From JBFJKD01 sp041600415 (GTDB lineage Bacteria; Pseudomonadota; Gammaproteobacteria; Pseudomonadales; Porticoccaceae), in assembly GCA_041600415.1 (NCBI GenBank), contig JBFIKF010000005.1, forward strand, positions 293,866-357,865: a DNA stretch of 64,000 nt, written 5' to 3'. The notes beneath the pieces were generated by a model. The model was not told the origin of the DNA. It searched no databases and worked only from the letters and a program-made list of their open reading frames with translations. A program made the translations under genes and the position numbers. Below, piece after piece: positions 63,860-64,000 of this stretch. Positions within the stretch are counted from its first letter, which is position 1. Every line of letters starts with the position of its first letter.

Positions 63860-64000
63860 TGAACCTCCCCCAGTTTAACGGATACTTTAAATTAGCGACA
63901 ATGTCGCCAAAGGAGTATCCCCATGGTCAACAAAAGAAAGCCTTACAAGACGTACACCCGCGAGTTTAAAATCGAAGCGCTGCGCTTGATGGAAGGGTCC
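63860..64000 (+). mobile_element. Left end of an IS3-family insertion sequence
   Basis: The putative terminal repeat starts TGAACCTCCCCCAGTTTAAC, with the TG start and pyrimidine-rich run usual for IS3 ends. The OrfA start follows 63 bases in. The element continues beyond the window. The exact end is tentative because the right inverted repeat is not in view. Confidence 0.75.
63923..64000 (+). CDS. IS3-family transposase OrfA, N-terminal 26 codons
   Basis: The translation begins MVNKRKPYKTYTREFKIEAL, then RLMEGS, and runs off the window. The KRK-YT-EFK-EALRL start is the typical helix-turn-helix lead of IS3 OrfA proteins. AAGGAG lies seven bases before the ATG. OrfA together with frameshifted OrfB would form the transposase. 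Confidence 0.85.
   Translation, partial: MVNKRKPYKTYTREFKIEALRLMEGS

Overview
The window is chromosomal DNA of a gammaproteobacterium, most like the Cellvibrionales / Pseudomonas side of the class. The evidence is the gene order recN | grpE-dnaK-dnaJ-dapB-carA-carB-greA ... yhbY | rlmE-ftsH-folP-glmM-tpiA-secG-tRNA-Leu-tRNA-fMet-rimP-nusA-infB-rbfA-truB-rpsO-pnp, together with bamE|fur, ratA-rnfH, and a tmRNA whose tag reads ANDDNYALAA. No species is claimed.

Layout. (1) 1-6090 is an accessory island downstream of ssrA. On the minus strand it carries a tightly overlapped four-gene operon: a ribbon-helix-helix protein, a PLD-helicase, a small protein and an SMC-like ATPase that runs off the window. 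This looks like an anti-phage or DNA-processing system. The rest of the island holds an exported methyltransferase-like protein, an IS3 transposase scrap, and several decayed copies of the tmRNA 3' end that mark old integration events. (2) 6127-7529 is the trans-translation module: ssrA, a GNAT gene and smpB. (3) 7638-16946 is mixed housekeeping: an NSS symporter, ratA, rnfH, bamE, fur, three linked acyl-CoA dehydrogenases, a LysR regulator, a Met-rich exported protein and an MgtC-like protein. (4) 17037-28818 holds recN, the chaperone genes with two sigma-32-type promoters, dapB, carAB behind a leader terminator, and greA. (5) 29065-37295 is a block inserted between greA and yhbY. It holds HupE-like and DUF6644 membrane proteins, a class-II-like cytochrome c lipoprotein, a DUF6152 protein, two exported proteins of one unrecognised family, an EF-hand protein and an enoyl-CoA hydratase. 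(6) 37390-52991 is the conserved RNA modification / FtsH / folate / cell-wall precursor / translation block, ending in a clean terminator after pnp. (7) 53038-64000 is accessory again. It has about 900 gene-free bases, a 3046-residue SpvB/FG-GAP/Rhs protein with an adhesin-like N-terminus and an AT-rich C-terminal tip, a likely membrane immunity gene, an exact 51-bp direct repeat, and the left end of an IS3-family element.

The most promising systems are the 1-3406 operon at the tmRNA integration hotspot and the Rhs toxin/immunity pair at 62118-63497. The stack of tmRNA scars suggests the ssrA site has been used repeatedly. Homology statements rest on motif recognition by eye, because no database search could be run.
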